64,000 bases of DNA, taken from Salinispora tropica CNB-440 (GTDB lineage: Bacteria > Actinomycetota > Actinomycetes > Mycobacteriales > Micromonosporaceae). This document shows, piece by piece, positions 51,959-60,780 of this stretch. The position numbers and the translations under genes were made by a program. The notes beneath the pieces are model-generated. The model was not told the DNA's origin. It worked only from the letters and a program-made list of their open reading frames with translations, and searched no databases. How positions within the stretch are numbered: position 1 is the stretch's first letter; the number at the start of each line of letters is the position of its first letter. The stretch is taken from contig NC_009380.1 of NCBI RefSeq assembly GCF_000016425.1, forward strand, positions 558,001 through 622,000, written 5' to 3'.

Positions 51959-52696
51959 TTAGGCGGCGACGCCCGCGACCCAAACTGAGGAGTCCCAGTA
52001 GGCCGTGGTGCCGTCCTCTAGATCGACGTACTGGCCCGTAGTCCAGGCCGTGGCGGGAGAGGCGGTGACGCCGGCGAGGGCGGTCAGGTTGTACGGGGTG
52101 TCCGCGCCATCTGGACTGAAAGCACCTGGAGTGCCAGCGCTTGCGCCCTCGGCCTCAATACCGCCGATCGGCGTCACCGTGTACGCGTAGGCGTTGGACC
52201 CGAAAACCAAGGGCTTGACGCTGAGCGGCAACCCGGCCAGCGACTCAGCATCCGATACGGAAAGGTCGTCCGCACGAAAAATTTCGGCCTTTGGCGCATA
52301 GAACGCGAAGGCGTTCGTGCCGTCGTAGAACACAACCAAAAAGGCACATTCGGTTGGCACTGGGGACATTGGCACGCCGAGCGAGCCATCCGCGAGCAGC
52401 GGGGCGTTAGAGCCATAGTAGAGCCGGAGGCCGGCGCGGTCGAACTGCTGAAGGGTGAAGGCGAAACTCTCAGTCCGCGGCGCGTACGTCGTGCGCAGCG
52501 TTTGCGCCTGGAGGGTTCCGAGCGTCGTAGCTTCGCCACCCTCACTGGTTATGCCGAAGATATCTTCCAGGCTCGTGTGGCCGACGTTCTCCCACATCGA
52601 GTCAATGCTGAATAGGTCAGATGGTGCAATGGTGCCCGTTGGGGCGCGGAAGAAATTGCCGGCCCCCACAACAAGGGTCGCGTTATCGTTGAGCAT
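51959..52696 (-). CDS. Major tail (tube) protein
   Basis: 245 residues. MLNDNATLVVGAGNFFRAPT, WENVGHTSLEDIFGITSEGG, TTYAPRTESFAFTLQQFDRA and VPTECAFLVVFYDGTNAFAF, YAPKAEIF are typical of actinophage tail-tube proteins. The last 60 residues (SAGTPGAFSPDGADTPYNL...) look like an added surface domain. A variant of the junction motif (about 52702-52714) precedes it. Confidence 0.8.
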   Translation of the reverse strand: MLNDNATLVVGAGNFFRAPTGTIAPSDLFSIDSMWENVGHTSLEDIFGITSEGGEATTLGTLQAQTLRTTYAPRTESFAFTLQQFDRAGLRLYYGSNAPLLADGSLGVPMSPVPTECAFLVVFYDGTNAFAFYAPKAEIFRADDLSVSDAESLAGLPLSVKPLVFGSNAYAYTVTPIGGIEAEGASAGTPGAFSPDGADTPYNLTALAGVTASPATAWTTGQYVDLEDGTTAYWDSSVWVAGVAA

Positions 52697-52718
52697 GATC
52701 GCTCCCAGGGGTTTGGAT

Positions 52719-53204
52719 TTAGGGCTGCTGCCGGGGCCGGCGAACAGTCACGTCAAATCGGGTCTCGTATCGCCAGACGCCTGCCGGGAGATCCGCGTAC
52801 TGGACCGGGCCGGTCGCGGTTGCCCAGTCGGGCACGCGTCGGGGCGAGGCGGTCATCGTGAGGCCCACGAAGTGGCCAAGCTCGGGCACGCCGAAGCGGG
52901 CACGCCGAGCGCGCATCAACGAGGCGCGCACCGCTTCGGCGAGGCGGCCAGCATCCTCGTCCCCATCGGGGTCCTCGGCATAGGCGTAAATCGCCATGTG
53001 AGCGTCGTCTATGAAACGCTCGTCGCCCGCCCAGACGCCATAGCTATCCAGTCTCCGCAGGTGGATAAATGGAAAGGTCTGAGCCATCATAATCAGCGTG
53101 CCAGCCTTGACATCCGGCAGGTAGTACGCAAGTGCAGCGAGCAGTAGATCCTCAATCGGCGAAAATTCTTGCGCGGCGATGACACTAGGAGGAAGGCCCG
53201 CCAC
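52719..53204 (-). CDS. Tail terminator protein
   Basis: 161 residues: FSPIEDLLLAALAYYLPDVK, AGTLIMMAQTFPFIHLRRLD, FIDDAHMAIYAYAEDPDGDE and AGVWRYETRFDVTVRRP. The size, the F-P-F-I-x-L-R-R-L/Y-A-x-D pattern and the position just before the tube gene match siphovirus neck/terminator proteins that cap the tail. Confidence 0.7.
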   Translation of the reverse strand: MAGLPPSVIAAQEFSPIEDLLLAALAYYLPDVKAGTLIMMAQTFPFIHLRRLDSYGVWAGDERFIDDAHMAIYAYAEDPDGDEDAGRLAEAVRASLMRARRARFGVPELGHFVGLTMTASPRRVPDWATATGPVQYADLPAGVWRYETRFDVTVRRPRQQP

Positions 53205-53661
53205 CGTTCGGCACCCCCATCACTCGACCCTTGCGCACCCGAATGCGACGCAGCCGCGTTTTGACCCGCCGACCCCGCTTGATGCCGAGGTTCGCGGCGC
53301 GCGTCAAGATATACAGCCCCTCGTGGCCACCGAAAGTGCGACCACTGTCATCAATCAGATGGTCGGCGCGGCCGAACTCAATGCTCAACGCGCCGAAATC
53401 GGAATTGCGGTCATCAAGGCCCACATACCAATCCAGGTGACCGTATTCGCGGTCGCGCTCCTGCCCCCAGGTCACCTCAGCGCCACCACCTACGCCCCGG
53501 TCGGGCGAGACGGCGCCCGCATCGCGGGCTGCCTGGAGGTTGGCCTGGGCTCGGCCGTAGATGGCGAACGTTTCTCCCGAGAGGTAGAGCTGCACACCAT
53601 CCAGATCGGCTATGGCCCCCTCAATCTTGCGTCCGGCTACGCGGCGAAAGACCTGGGCCAT
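53185..53661 (-). CDS. Head-tail connector (HK97 gp10-like)
   Basis: 158 residues from ATG 53661 (MAQVFRRVAGRKIEGAIADL). Long helix with QLYLSGETFAIYGRAQANLQ, AARDAG, then YVGLDDRNSDFGALSIEFGR and a basic tail RVKTRLRRIRVRKGRV. Gp10-type proteins connect the neck to the tail. It overlaps both neighbouring structural genes. Confidence 0.65.
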   Translation of the reverse strand: MAQVFRRVAGRKIEGAIADLDGVQLYLSGETFAIYGRAQANLQAARDAGAVSPDRGVGGGAEVTWGQERDREYGHLDWYVGLDDRNSDFGALSIEFGRADHLIDDSGRTFGGHEGLYILTRAANLGIKRGRRVKTRLRRIRVRKGRVMGVPNGGGPSS

Positions 53662-54029
53662 CACACCTCCGTCGGGGTCAGCGGGCGGCGCCGTAGCGAC
53701 ACCGTCACGTGACGCGTGTGCCGGGTGCCATGGTGATAGGCCGGAGGCGTGACGACATCCCACCGTGAGCCGCGCCACTCCACCTGAGCCCACAGCTCGC
53801 AACCGGCCACGTCGTCGCGCACGATCATCTTGACGACGTGGATTTGTTGCTGCCCGGGTAGCTCGGCGCGCGAACTGCGATCAGGGATGAATGCCGCGAC
53901 CACCACGACGGGGTTGTCCTCATCTACCACGCGCACCCGGTGGCCCCGGCGGTCCGTGACCTCCCTGTACGGATAAACAGTGGCGGACTGACCACGCCTA
54001 CGCTGCATGGAGGGCATCGGCCTCAGCAC
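53661..54029 (-). CDS. Head-closure-like structural protein
   Basis: 122 residues (GTG 54029; internal ATGs at 54017 and 54008 possible). VYPYREVTDRRGHRVRVVDE, DNPVVVVAAFIPDRSSRAEL, then GCELWAQVEWRGSRWDVVTP fits the small beta-barrel stopper proteins between connector and tail. Assignment rests mainly on position and size. Confidence 0.55.
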   Translation of the reverse strand: MLRPMPSMQRRRGQSATVYPYREVTDRRGHRVRVVDEDNPVVVVAAFIPDRSSRAELPGQQQIHVVKMIVRDDVAGCELWAQVEWRGSRWDVVTPPAYHHGTRHTRHVTVSLRRRPLTPTEV

Positions 54030-54583
54030 CCCCTACGGGGATGCCAGGTGGAGTAGCCGTACCCGTAGCCGCTTCGGCACCCCCCGCTAGGGTGCCAAGT
54101 AGAGCAGTCGCAGCCAAAACCCCAGCACTCCTCGTTGAGTGGGAACGGGTCGCCGTCCGTGTTGACCAGCGTGCATTGATGGTGCTTGTAGCGTCGCAGG
54201 TCTGTGCGGTAGGCAGTTACCTCGGCGCTCACGAACCCGCCCTGAGCGGCGCCGCCCAGGCGGCGCAAGGTTTCAATTTCAGCGTCCGAAAAAAACGGTG
54301 CTCCCGCCTTGTCGCCAAGGTCGGTAAACGCGACCGTTTCATCACCAGCGCGACTTTGGGTCAAGCCATCTAGATTTTTCATGTACCGCGCTACGGCCAC
54401 CAGCACAAGCCGGCGCACCATCCGGGGTGCCTCCTCGGGGACCGGCCACGCCTGGCCAGCGTGGTAGCGAGCCTCCTCGGACATGTCATCCAGTGCGGCG
54501 CCGGCCACGCGCTCCTCGGCTGCCGACATGGTGAAATCGATCCTGCCTTGAACGTCCTCGACCTGGGCAAATGGCTCAGACAC
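54023..54583 (-). CDS. Head-tail adaptor with Cys-rich repeat tail
   Basis: 186 residues. The first 115 are helical (FAQVEDVQGRIDFTMSAAEE, RVAGAALDDMSEEARYHAGQ, RMVRRLVLVAVARYMKNLDG), like gp6/gp15 adaptors. The C-terminus is unusual: CWGFGCDCSTWHPSGGCRSG followed by YGYGYSTWHPRRGC, an imperfect tandem repeat of STWHPxxGC also visible in the DNA (about 54035-54110). It comes directly after the capsid gene. Confidence 0.6.
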   Translation of the reverse strand: MSEPFAQVEDVQGRIDFTMSAAEERVAGAALDDMSEEARYHAGQAWPVPEEAPRMVRRLVLVAVARYMKNLDGLTQSRAGDETVAFTDLGDKAGAPFFSDAEIETLRRLGGAAQGGFVSAEVTAYRTDLRRYKHHQCTLVNTDGDPFPLNEECWGFGCDCSTWHPSGGCRSGYGYGYSTWHPRRGC

Positions 54584-54600
54584 TGGACCTCCAGGGGCGG

Positions 54601-55683
54601 CTACGGGGTGAAGGGGGTGCCCACGCCGGTTGCGGCAACCAGCTGATCAAGCAGACTGCCGGCCGCAGGCGTACCACCCACGCCAGACGGGTCAGCGTTG
54701 TTGTCCGCATCCGGCAGCACGTCGGCAGTGGCGTCCAGGTCATAGGCGATGGCCCGGACCAAAAACTCGCCCACCGTATCGCCCTCTCGGATCACGTCCG
54801 AGCGGCCAGCGTTCAGCACCACATCCTTGACGGAGCGCACACCGTTGTAGGTGTTAATCACCGACCTCTCAGCGAGAACGGTCGGGTCATAGTCGAGCAC
54901 CCATCGCGCGGCGACGGATCGTGCGGCAGCGCTGCCGCCAATGCCGCTCTGTGGCACAGAGGGCGCAGCGGTCGACATCACGAACGCGCTCGGCACGAAC
55001 AGGTAGCCCTGGTCCGCCGGGATTTCCTGGCTGACCACGATATTCATCCCGTATAGGCGCCCGATGGTCGCCTCACGCACGCTCGCTGACGCGATGTCCT
55101 GACCCACTGCGTCAGCGAGCACCAGGTGGTCGTCAGCAAGAATCGCCTCTTCGACCGCAGAGCCGATCACGAAGTTCCGCTGGCCGGTCGGCATGCGGAG
55201 GCGATTCGCCGCGGCACGCAACTTGATCAGGCTCTGCCGGATTGTCCGCTGGGGCACGCCCGTGCCGCCAATAGTGGCTAGATAGGACTGGCCGGTCACC
55301 AGGGCGACCGCCTTGTCCTCCAGCGCCCTGGCGACCGCCTCGGCCTGACTGCGGATAACCCGTGCCCATTCAATGGAGTCCCAGTCCCGCTGTTCGTCCT
55401 GGAGCTTGGTGGCCGAATAGGTATTACCCGAGAAAGTCAAGCTGATTTTGCGCTCGGTAAAGGCGTCGAACTGAATTGAGCTGGTCCGCTCGGCGCGGAA
55501 GTTCGCGATTTCGTGCGCCGGCAGGATCCCGGGTACCCGTACGTGGACGGTGTCATTCTCGGCGCCTCGGAACTGTTCAAATCCGCTGCGCTGAAAGAGG
55601 CCAGGCAGTACCAGGCTCTGCTCGATGACCTCGGCCGCGAGCGCGGCCAGCTTCTGTGGCTTCACGATGGCGTTCAGTGCCAT
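54601..55683 (-). CDS. Major capsid protein
   Basis: 360 residues with GGGAAG before the ATG. N-arm MALNAIVKPQKLAALAAEVI, EQSLVLPGLFQR, then VHVRVPGILPAHEIANF, SSIQFDAFTERKISLTFSGN and a late GMNIVVSQEIPADQGYLFVP, SAFVMSTAAPSVPQSGIGGS. This is the HK97-fold capsid type of P22/actinophage encapsulin-like coat proteins. It follows a scaffold gene. The junction motif (55710-55725) lies 27 bases upstream of the start. Confidence 0.88.
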   Translation of the reverse strand: MALNAIVKPQKLAALAAEVIEQSLVLPGLFQRSGFEQFRGAENDTVHVRVPGILPAHEIANFRAERTSSIQFDAFTERKISLTFSGNTYSATKLQDEQRDWDSIEWARVIRSQAEAVARALEDKAVALVTGQSYLATIGGTGVPQRTIRQSLIKLRAAANRLRMPTGQRNFVIGSAVEEAILADDHLVLADAVGQDIASASVREATIGRLYGMNIVVSQEIPADQGYLFVPSAFVMSTAAPSVPQSGIGGSAAARSVAARWVLDYDPTVLAERSVINTYNGVRSVKDVVLNAGRSDVIREGDTVGEFLVRAIAYDLDATADVLPDADNNADPSGVGGTPAAGSLLDQLVAATGVGTPFTP

Positions 55684-55709
55684 AACTTCCCTTTCGATGC
55701 ACTAGCGCA

Positions 55710-55725
55710 CTCGCACTAGCGGTTT
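55710..55725 (-). repeat. Junction motif copy 8
   Basis: Minus strand AAACCGCTAGTGCGAG, upstream of the major capsid gene. Confidence 0.7.
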
Positions 55726-55744
55726 GAGATAAGAAAGGGGCCGC

Positions 55745-56242
55745 TTAGAGCAGGCCCTGGCGCATCTTGCGGGCGACCTCAGCCGGGTCGAAGTCGTCGC
55801 CGGGCTCGTCGCCCGGGGTTAAACCGCCGCGCAGCGTGCCGGAGAGGGGGAGGGTGTCGCCCCGGTCATCCGGCGGGGTCAGCTTGCGGATTGCCTCGAC
55901 ATGCCCGGTGAGGTCGCCCGGGGTCTCCCAGGTCATCGCCGCGAGGATCGCGGCCTGGTCGTCGGTCAGGCCGCGCGACGCGTTAGCCAGCGCAAGATCG
56001 CGCTCCAGCTTGGCGTTTCCCTCACGCAGCTCCTTGACAGCCGCCTCAACTTCCTCGGGAGTCTTGGCCTCTTTAAGGCTGGCCTCGGCCTCACGCAACC
56101 GGGTGCGGTAGTTCGCCGCCTCGGCCCGAGTGTCAGCCAGCTCTTTCTTTGCCCAGTCGGGCAGCGAGTCAGTTGAGGTAACCGGGAGCGCCTGGCCCTC
56201 GGGAGTGGTGTCACCATTCGTGTCGGGACCGTCTTCCGGCAT
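55745..56242 (-). CDS. Capsid scaffolding protein
   Basis: 165 residues, highly charged and helical: LPDWAKKELADTRAEAANYR, TRLREAEASLKEAKTPEEVE, AAVKELREGNAKLERDLALA, ending EVARKMRQGLL. A long coiled coil with Pro/Gly/Asp-rich ends just upstream of the capsid gene is the normal scaffold profile. It guides prohead assembly and then leaves. Confidence 0.82.
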   Translation of the reverse strand: MPEDGPDTNGDTTPEGQALPVTSTDSLPDWAKKELADTRAEAANYRTRLREAEASLKEAKTPEEVEAAVKELREGNAKLERDLALANASRGLTDDQAAILAAMTWETPGDLTGHVEAIRKLTPPDDRGDTLPLSGTLRGGLTPGDEPGDDFDPAEVARKMRQGLL

Positions 56243-56245
56243 GCG

Positions 56246-57343
56246 TCACGCCTCCTGGGCGCTCTGGGCAGCCTCCCGGGCCGCCTTGCGGATGGTGTAG
56301 TGGTAGCGGCGCCACGCCTGGCGGGCCGCCTCGCCGCGGAGTCCACGCGTGACCCTCGGCCACAGCTCGGCGTACTCGCGGTTAAGTGCGTACAGATCGC
56401 TTTCGTACTGCTCACGGGAGAACACCGGCTCCACAGAGCACTTGCAGTTGTCGTGATAAAGGTCGCCCTCGTCGAACCGGCGCTTCTCGGCCGATCTATA
56501 GACCGGGCCGCGACTGATCAACATCGCGCACCAGTCGCACGGCGTCCCGGTGAGGCTGACACGGATGTATCCCAGGACCCGGCGATCCCGCTGGGCGAGG
56601 TCCCACACCTTCGAGCGGGCACCGCCCATCGCCACGCGCTCGCTGCTCGCGGCCTGCCGGATGCCAGCCAACCGGTGAGCCTCCCGACGCGCCTCGTCCG
56701 CCTGACTGGCTGGGATGTCGGGCTGGAGGTCGCGCACCTTGCGCCGCATCGTGCCGAGGCCAAGGTTGGCGAGAGCTGCCCGGATCTCGGCCTCAGCGGC
56801 ACGCTCCAGGCGCGCATCGGCTGCACGCCAACCGGGGAGCCGGACAACCCTGACCGTGGTAGCGCCGCCCCGCACCTCGGGATCCCACTGCACATCAGTC
56901 CATCGCCGCCTGACGCGACGGCTAGGGCGCTCGCCCGCACTGGGGGTGCCACCACCAGCGACAGCCGCCGTCAGGCCGGCGCGCTGCCGTGCAGAGTGCG
57001 GGATACCCAGGGTCAGGGCGTTGATGTCCGCGCGGAGCTGGGCGAGGGTCGTGGTACCGCCCTCAGGGCCGACAGTCTCGCCAGTCCGCAGCGCCCGCAC
57101 GAGCCGGTAGTAGGCGATAGCAAGTGCCGCGGCTTGCGCTCGCTGCTGCATTACCTGCCTGGCGGCCCGCCCCAACCAGCGGGCCTGCGCTCCCGGCGCC
57201 CCTGACGCCGGGACCTCGCCATGCCATGTGGCCAGCGCATTCCGGATGGCACCCGCACCGATCTGATTTAAGGCTAAAACGAAAGCAGTGGTTATCGCAT
57301 CAGCCTCGGCCGTCCGCTGTGCCTGTGTGAGGGCCACAACCAC
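56246..57343 (-). CDS. MuF-like / capsid maturation minor head protein
   Basis: 365 residues (GTG 57343; GTG 57337 has the better GGAGGT spacing). Helical N-terminus, then GYIRVSLTGTPCDWCAMLIS, RGPVYRSAEKRRFDEGDLYH, DNCKCSVEPVFSREQYESD. The C-x2-C...Y-H-x-N-C-x-C pattern marks the SPP1 gp7/MuF-related minor head proteins of actinophages. It is packaged near the portal. Upstream of the scaffold, as expected. Confidence 0.78.
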   Translation of the reverse strand: MVVALTQAQRTAEADAITTAFVLALNQIGAGAIRNALATWHGEVPASGAPGAQARWLGRAARQVMQQRAQAAALAIAYYRLVRALRTGETVGPEGGTTTLAQLRADINALTLGIPHSARQRAGLTAAVAGGGTPSAGERPSRRVRRRWTDVQWDPEVRGGATTVRVVRLPGWRAADARLERAAEAEIRAALANLGLGTMRRKVRDLQPDIPASQADEARREAHRLAGIRQAASSERVAMGGARSKVWDLAQRDRRVLGYIRVSLTGTPCDWCAMLISRGPVYRSAEKRRFDEGDLYHDNCKCSVEPVFSREQYESDLYALNREYAELWPRVTRGLRGEAARQAWRRYHYTIRKAAREAAQSAQEA

Positions 57344-57350
57344 CTCCGGG

Positions 57351-58085
57351 TCAGGTCACCTCCAGGGAGGTGATTGATACGACCTGCTGGCCGTCCCAAA
57401 CGCCCTCGACCGACGCGGTTGCCTCGGCACCACCGACCCAGACCGTGCAGGCCGGGCCGGTGGGCGGCGCCGCGCCCTGCTGGAGGGCGATGATGACGTG
57501 CCCCGAGCCGGCGGCAGAACCAAAGTTCCAATCGACGCCAATCGGGACGCCCGCCGGAGGGCCGATCTGAAAGACCAGCGATGGGCCGTTTACGTCGGTG
57601 ACGAGGCTGATCCACCCGGACCCCGGCGTAATGGTGGATGCCAGGTTTGGGTTTGCCTGCACCGCAGCGAGGACCAGGGTGTCCGCCTCAGTCGGCGTGA
57701 TGTCGACCGAGGCGGGTGTTGCACTGCTTGAGCGGTGATCGGCTAGGACGACATCGACCACACCGCTTGCGCCCGGCACACGCACCAGCGCCCCGAGAGC
57801 GCTCCCCGAGCCGGTGAAGGCCGCCGAAACCCCGGTGAAAGGGGCGGTCGGGCTGCATGTCCATAGTTCGATGCGTCGGCCCGCGCTGCCCGACTTTGGC
57901 GCGAAGTCTCGCCGCGTCCATGTATTGCCGCCATCGTCCGTCACAGTGGTGTACGGGTCGGACGCCGAATAGCGCGCGAGCACCAGGACGTAGTGGTTGC
58001 CCACCGCCCCGCTCGCCCCGAAAGCTCGGGGGCTGGTACTGCTGGGCCCAAGCGCGTCTAGGACCTCCGGCGCACTCCAGGTCAC
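57351..58085 (-). CDS. Putative surface/fibre protein between portal and MuF genes
   Basis: About 244 residues from a GTG overlapping the upstream stop (GTGA). WSAPEVLDALGPSSTSPRAF, GNHYVLVLARYSASDPYTTV, TDDGGNTWTRRD is beta-rich; TGVSAAFTGSGSALGALVRV and GWISLVTDVNGPSLVFQIGP follow. It resembles jelly-roll surface proteins, suggesting a head decoration or fibre. Not a usual gene at this position. Confidence 0.5.
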   Translation of the reverse strand: MTWSAPEVLDALGPSSTSPRAFGASGAVGNHYVLVLARYSASDPYTTVTDDGGNTWTRRDFAPKSGSAGRRIELWTCSPTAPFTGVSAAFTGSGSALGALVRVPGASGVVDVVLADHRSSSATPASVDITPTEADTLVLAAVQANPNLASTITPGSGWISLVTDVNGPSLVFQIGPPAGVPIGVDWNFGSAAGSGHVIIALQQGAAPPTGPACTVWVGGAEATASVEGVWDGQQVVSITSLEVT

Positions 58086-59215
58086 GCCTCGGTCCTCACG
58101 ATGACGGTGCCCGCCGGAGTGCCAGACGGCACAGGGTCTCCTGGACCAAGCACCAGGACATCGGCCATCTGAATCGCGGCAGCCGCCCCATCGGACCGCC
58201 ACAGCCGACCCCACCAGTCCCGCTTGTAGAGCTGAGTGGTGCGACTAGCGTCCTCCAACTCCAGCCACCCGCCATCAGCGGACGCACCAAGATCCGTTCT
58301 CGGGATGCCGCGTACCAGCGCATCGGCCTTGTATGCCACATGGGGCGTGCCCCTTAGCCCGCCCCACTCGTTGCGCCATGCCGACAACTCGCCGGCGCCA
58401 GTCCCGACATAGATCCGCTCAATATCGGGGTTGCCCACACTGATCGGATAGTCGAGTCGGATGCGCCTCAGGTAGTCCCTTGGCGGGGCAGAGTCGTGCA
58501 CCGTGTCGACCGCCGAATAGGTGGCGGACAGATCATCCGCCCCACCTGGGGCGTGTGACGATGCGTGTGCGCTCGGTACGGGATCGATCCACTCAGTGTC
58601 ATGGTCGGTCGCGCTGCCCTTGGCTAGCACCTGGCCCACCGTGCCGCCGGCCGTGACACCCGGGCCGGGGTCGCCCGTAGCGCCCGGCAGTCCCGCTGGC
58701 CCCACCAGCCCCAAGAGCCAGTCAGCCTCGGTACCCGAGTAGCCGCCAGCCACCGCGACCTCATAGGCACTCAAGCCCTGGTCGCCCTGCGGGCCGGGCT
58801 GCCCAACCTCGTCCAACGCCGCCAGGACATCGGGCGCAAGTTTGACGAGGCCGACCGACCCATCCGGCACAACCCCGGCAGCGGTCTCCGAGAGCGCCTG
58901 CCACCAGGCCGCCTCAGGCTCGTCGTCGGGCTGCATGGTCTCGGGGTCCACGTCGACCAGGTCGGCGTATTCAACCGGAGTCTCGGACTCCGGTACCGCG
59001 ACGGTGCGGGTAACCATGTCGTGGTACCCGATCTCCTGCGCCCGCCAGCGCCATGCCCGGCCGACCGTCGACTCCAGATCCACGGTCGCCTCGGCGGCTC
59101 CGTCCAGGTATACGCGGAGACGTGTGCCGAACAGCATCGCGCCTGAGTAACGCTGGAGTGCGACGTATTCGGCCGTGGGGTTGGTTTCGCTCAGGGTGAT
59201 ATGGACTGTTGTCAC
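58082..59215 (-). CDS. Collagen-repeat tail-fibre-like protein between portal and head genes
   Basis: 377 residues. N-terminal beta domain (TTVHITLSETNPTAEYVALQ, MLFGTRLRVYLDGAAEATVD), then collagen-like QPGPQGDQGLSAYEVAVAGG, YSGTEADWLLGLVGPAGLPG, ATGDPGPG, and a beta-rich C-terminal part ending PAGTVIVRTEA. The SAYExAxxxGxxGTExxWLxxLxGPxG segment is typical of phage tail fibres. Here it follows the portal gene directly and precedes the MuF gene, away from the tail block. Confidence 0.65.
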   Translation of the reverse strand: MTTVHITLSETNPTAEYVALQRYSGAMLFGTRLRVYLDGAAEATVDLESTVGRAWRWRAQEIGYHDMVTRTVAVPESETPVEYADLVDVDPETMQPDDEPEAAWWQALSETAAGVVPDGSVGLVKLAPDVLAALDEVGQPGPQGDQGLSAYEVAVAGGYSGTEADWLLGLVGPAGLPGATGDPGPGVTAGGTVGQVLAKGSATDHDTEWIDPVPSAHASSHAPGGADDLSATYSAVDTVHDSAPPRDYLRRIRLDYPISVGNPDIERIYVGTGAGELSAWRNEWGGLRGTPHVAYKADALVRGIPRTDLGASADGGWLELEDASRTTQLYKRDWWGRLWRSDGAAAAIQMADVLVLGPGDPVPSGTPAGTVIVRTEA

Positions 59216-59218
59216 GCG

Positions 59219-60766
59219 CTACTCCTCTCCGGGTGCAGGCGCATCGCCACCTGGCGTCGCCCGGATTAGGGCATCGGCCATGCGGTCCTCCGGGCTGTCC
59301 TCTTTGAGGATTCGCGCCCAATCCTCCAGCTCCTGCCGGGTGACGTTGGGCACGCGGGGCCAAAGGCCCCGGCGCGGAATTCCAAGCTGTTCGGCCATCT
59401 TGCCGAGCCCATCCGCAACAGCACCGAGGGACTTCATTTCCATGTCGCGCCAAATGACCTCGCCCAGGTAGTTCTGCGCAAGCGATAGATCGCCAGACAG
59501 TTCGGCGGCCAGTCGGAAAACCCGCTCCCAACTCTCGCCAAACAACTTCCGAAACTCCTCAACCTTGCGGGCGAGAGCAGTTTCAGCGGCCTGAAGCGCC
59601 TCAGCGCTCAGATTTGCAATCTGGCCCAGCAGGTGATGCGGCGGGACCTGAGCGAGTGCGGAAAACTGCCGGAAAGACATGTCGAGTGAGTCGATGAACC
59701 CGCCGAGCGGTGTAGCGTCAAGGCTGCCCCACTTTGACTGGGGATCCTTAGCGAACAGGAAGCGCCGGGCAGAAATGTCCACCTGCTCATAAACGTGTTG
59801 GCCCGTGACTGGGTCCACTACCGGCGCGGTATCCAGGATGACGCGCTGCCCGTTGTCATCCAGCACCCACCCGTCACGATCAACCGCCCGACCGAGGGAG
59901 TCCACGCCGGCCACTGCCGGCTCGTCCGGGTACGTGTAGGGCTCCTGGCCCCGCTGATGCACCGGGCGCGTCTTGAGTGGGGGTGCCATGCCCGTGGCCG
60001 TGCGCACAGTGAACGACCCATAGGTTTGGGCCACCAGTAAGTCAAACACGGTCTGGTTGATGCGATTCTGAAGCGCAATCATTGGCTCGATGACGCCGAG
60101 GGTTCGGCCCTCCAGGTCCACGCACGATGCAAAACGCGTGACGGGGCACTCGCTGGATCCGTGCACGCGCTTGCCGGTGATACCAACACTCGTTGCGTCG
60201 GTTAGCGAACGGAACGTGATAGTGTACTCACGCCTGCCGTCCCACATTCGCGCACTACCGCGCGACCCCTTGTCACCAGGCTTCGGCCACTGCGTGACCG
60301 TGATGGCTGCAACCGGCGCGTCGTCGTTAGCCGGGTCGTCGTATACCGCAACCGTGCGCAAGGGGCTAAGACCCTTGCTACGCACCCGACCTGCCTGCCG
60401 TTCAGTCAGCACGAAGGAGTGGCCGTACGCCAGGGCGGCGCGGTGGACGGCGGTCTGACGCGCGTCCAGCCGACTCTCCTGCCAGTGCAGCCACTCGGGC
60501 AACACCGTGTCATCCGCGACCCGATCCGTCCCGCCGCGCCGGTAGTTGTCCACATAGAGGGCCTGGGCTGGCGTCCCCACCAGAATAAGGCTCATATTGG
60601 TGATGGCCCGCCTTGCCAAGAGCCGATATTCGGCATCGGCCCTAGCCGGCATGTACGGGTCGTCATGCCGTCCATTCAGGTAGTCGTCGACCCGCCGCAG
60701 TGTCGGCAGGTCGCGTTCCAGAATTGCCAGCAGTTCGGCCGCCAGAGCCCTCGGCGCGGTTGTCAT
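59219..60766 (-). CDS. Portal protein (SPP1 gp6 type)
   Basis: About 515 residues from ATG 60766, with GGGGGG upstream; an in-frame GTG at 60787 in the junction motif would add seven. LLAILERDLPTLRRVDDYLN, GRHDDPYMPARADAEYRLLA, RRAITNMSLILVGTPAQALY, AYGHSFVLTERQ and IEPMIALQNRINQTVFDLLV, AQTYGSF are family motifs. It forms the DNA gateway at one capsid vertex and the docking point for terminase. Follows the terminase gene. Confidence 0.88.
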   Translation of the reverse strand: MTTAPRALAAELLAILERDLPTLRRVDDYLNGRHDDPYMPARADAEYRLLARRAITNMSLILVGTPAQALYVDNYRRGGTDRVADDTVLPEWLHWQESRLDARQTAVHRAALAYGHSFVLTERQAGRVRSKGLSPLRTVAVYDDPANDDAPVAAITVTQWPKPGDKGSRGSARMWDGRREYTITFRSLTDATSVGITGKRVHGSSECPVTRFASCVDLEGRTLGVIEPMIALQNRINQTVFDLLVAQTYGSFTVRTATGMAPPLKTRPVHQRGQEPYTYPDEPAVAGVDSLGRAVDRDGWVLDDNGQRVILDTAPVVDPVTGQHVYEQVDISARRFLFAKDPQSKWGSLDATPLGGFIDSLDMSFRQFSALAQVPPHHLLGQIANLSAEALQAAETALARKVEEFRKLFGESWERVFRLAAELSGDLSLAQNYLGEVIWRDMEMKSLGAVADGLGKMAEQLGIPRRGLWPRVPNVTRQELEDWARILKEDSPEDRMADALIRATPGGDAPAPGEE

Positions 60767-60780
60767 ATTGCCCCCCTTGG

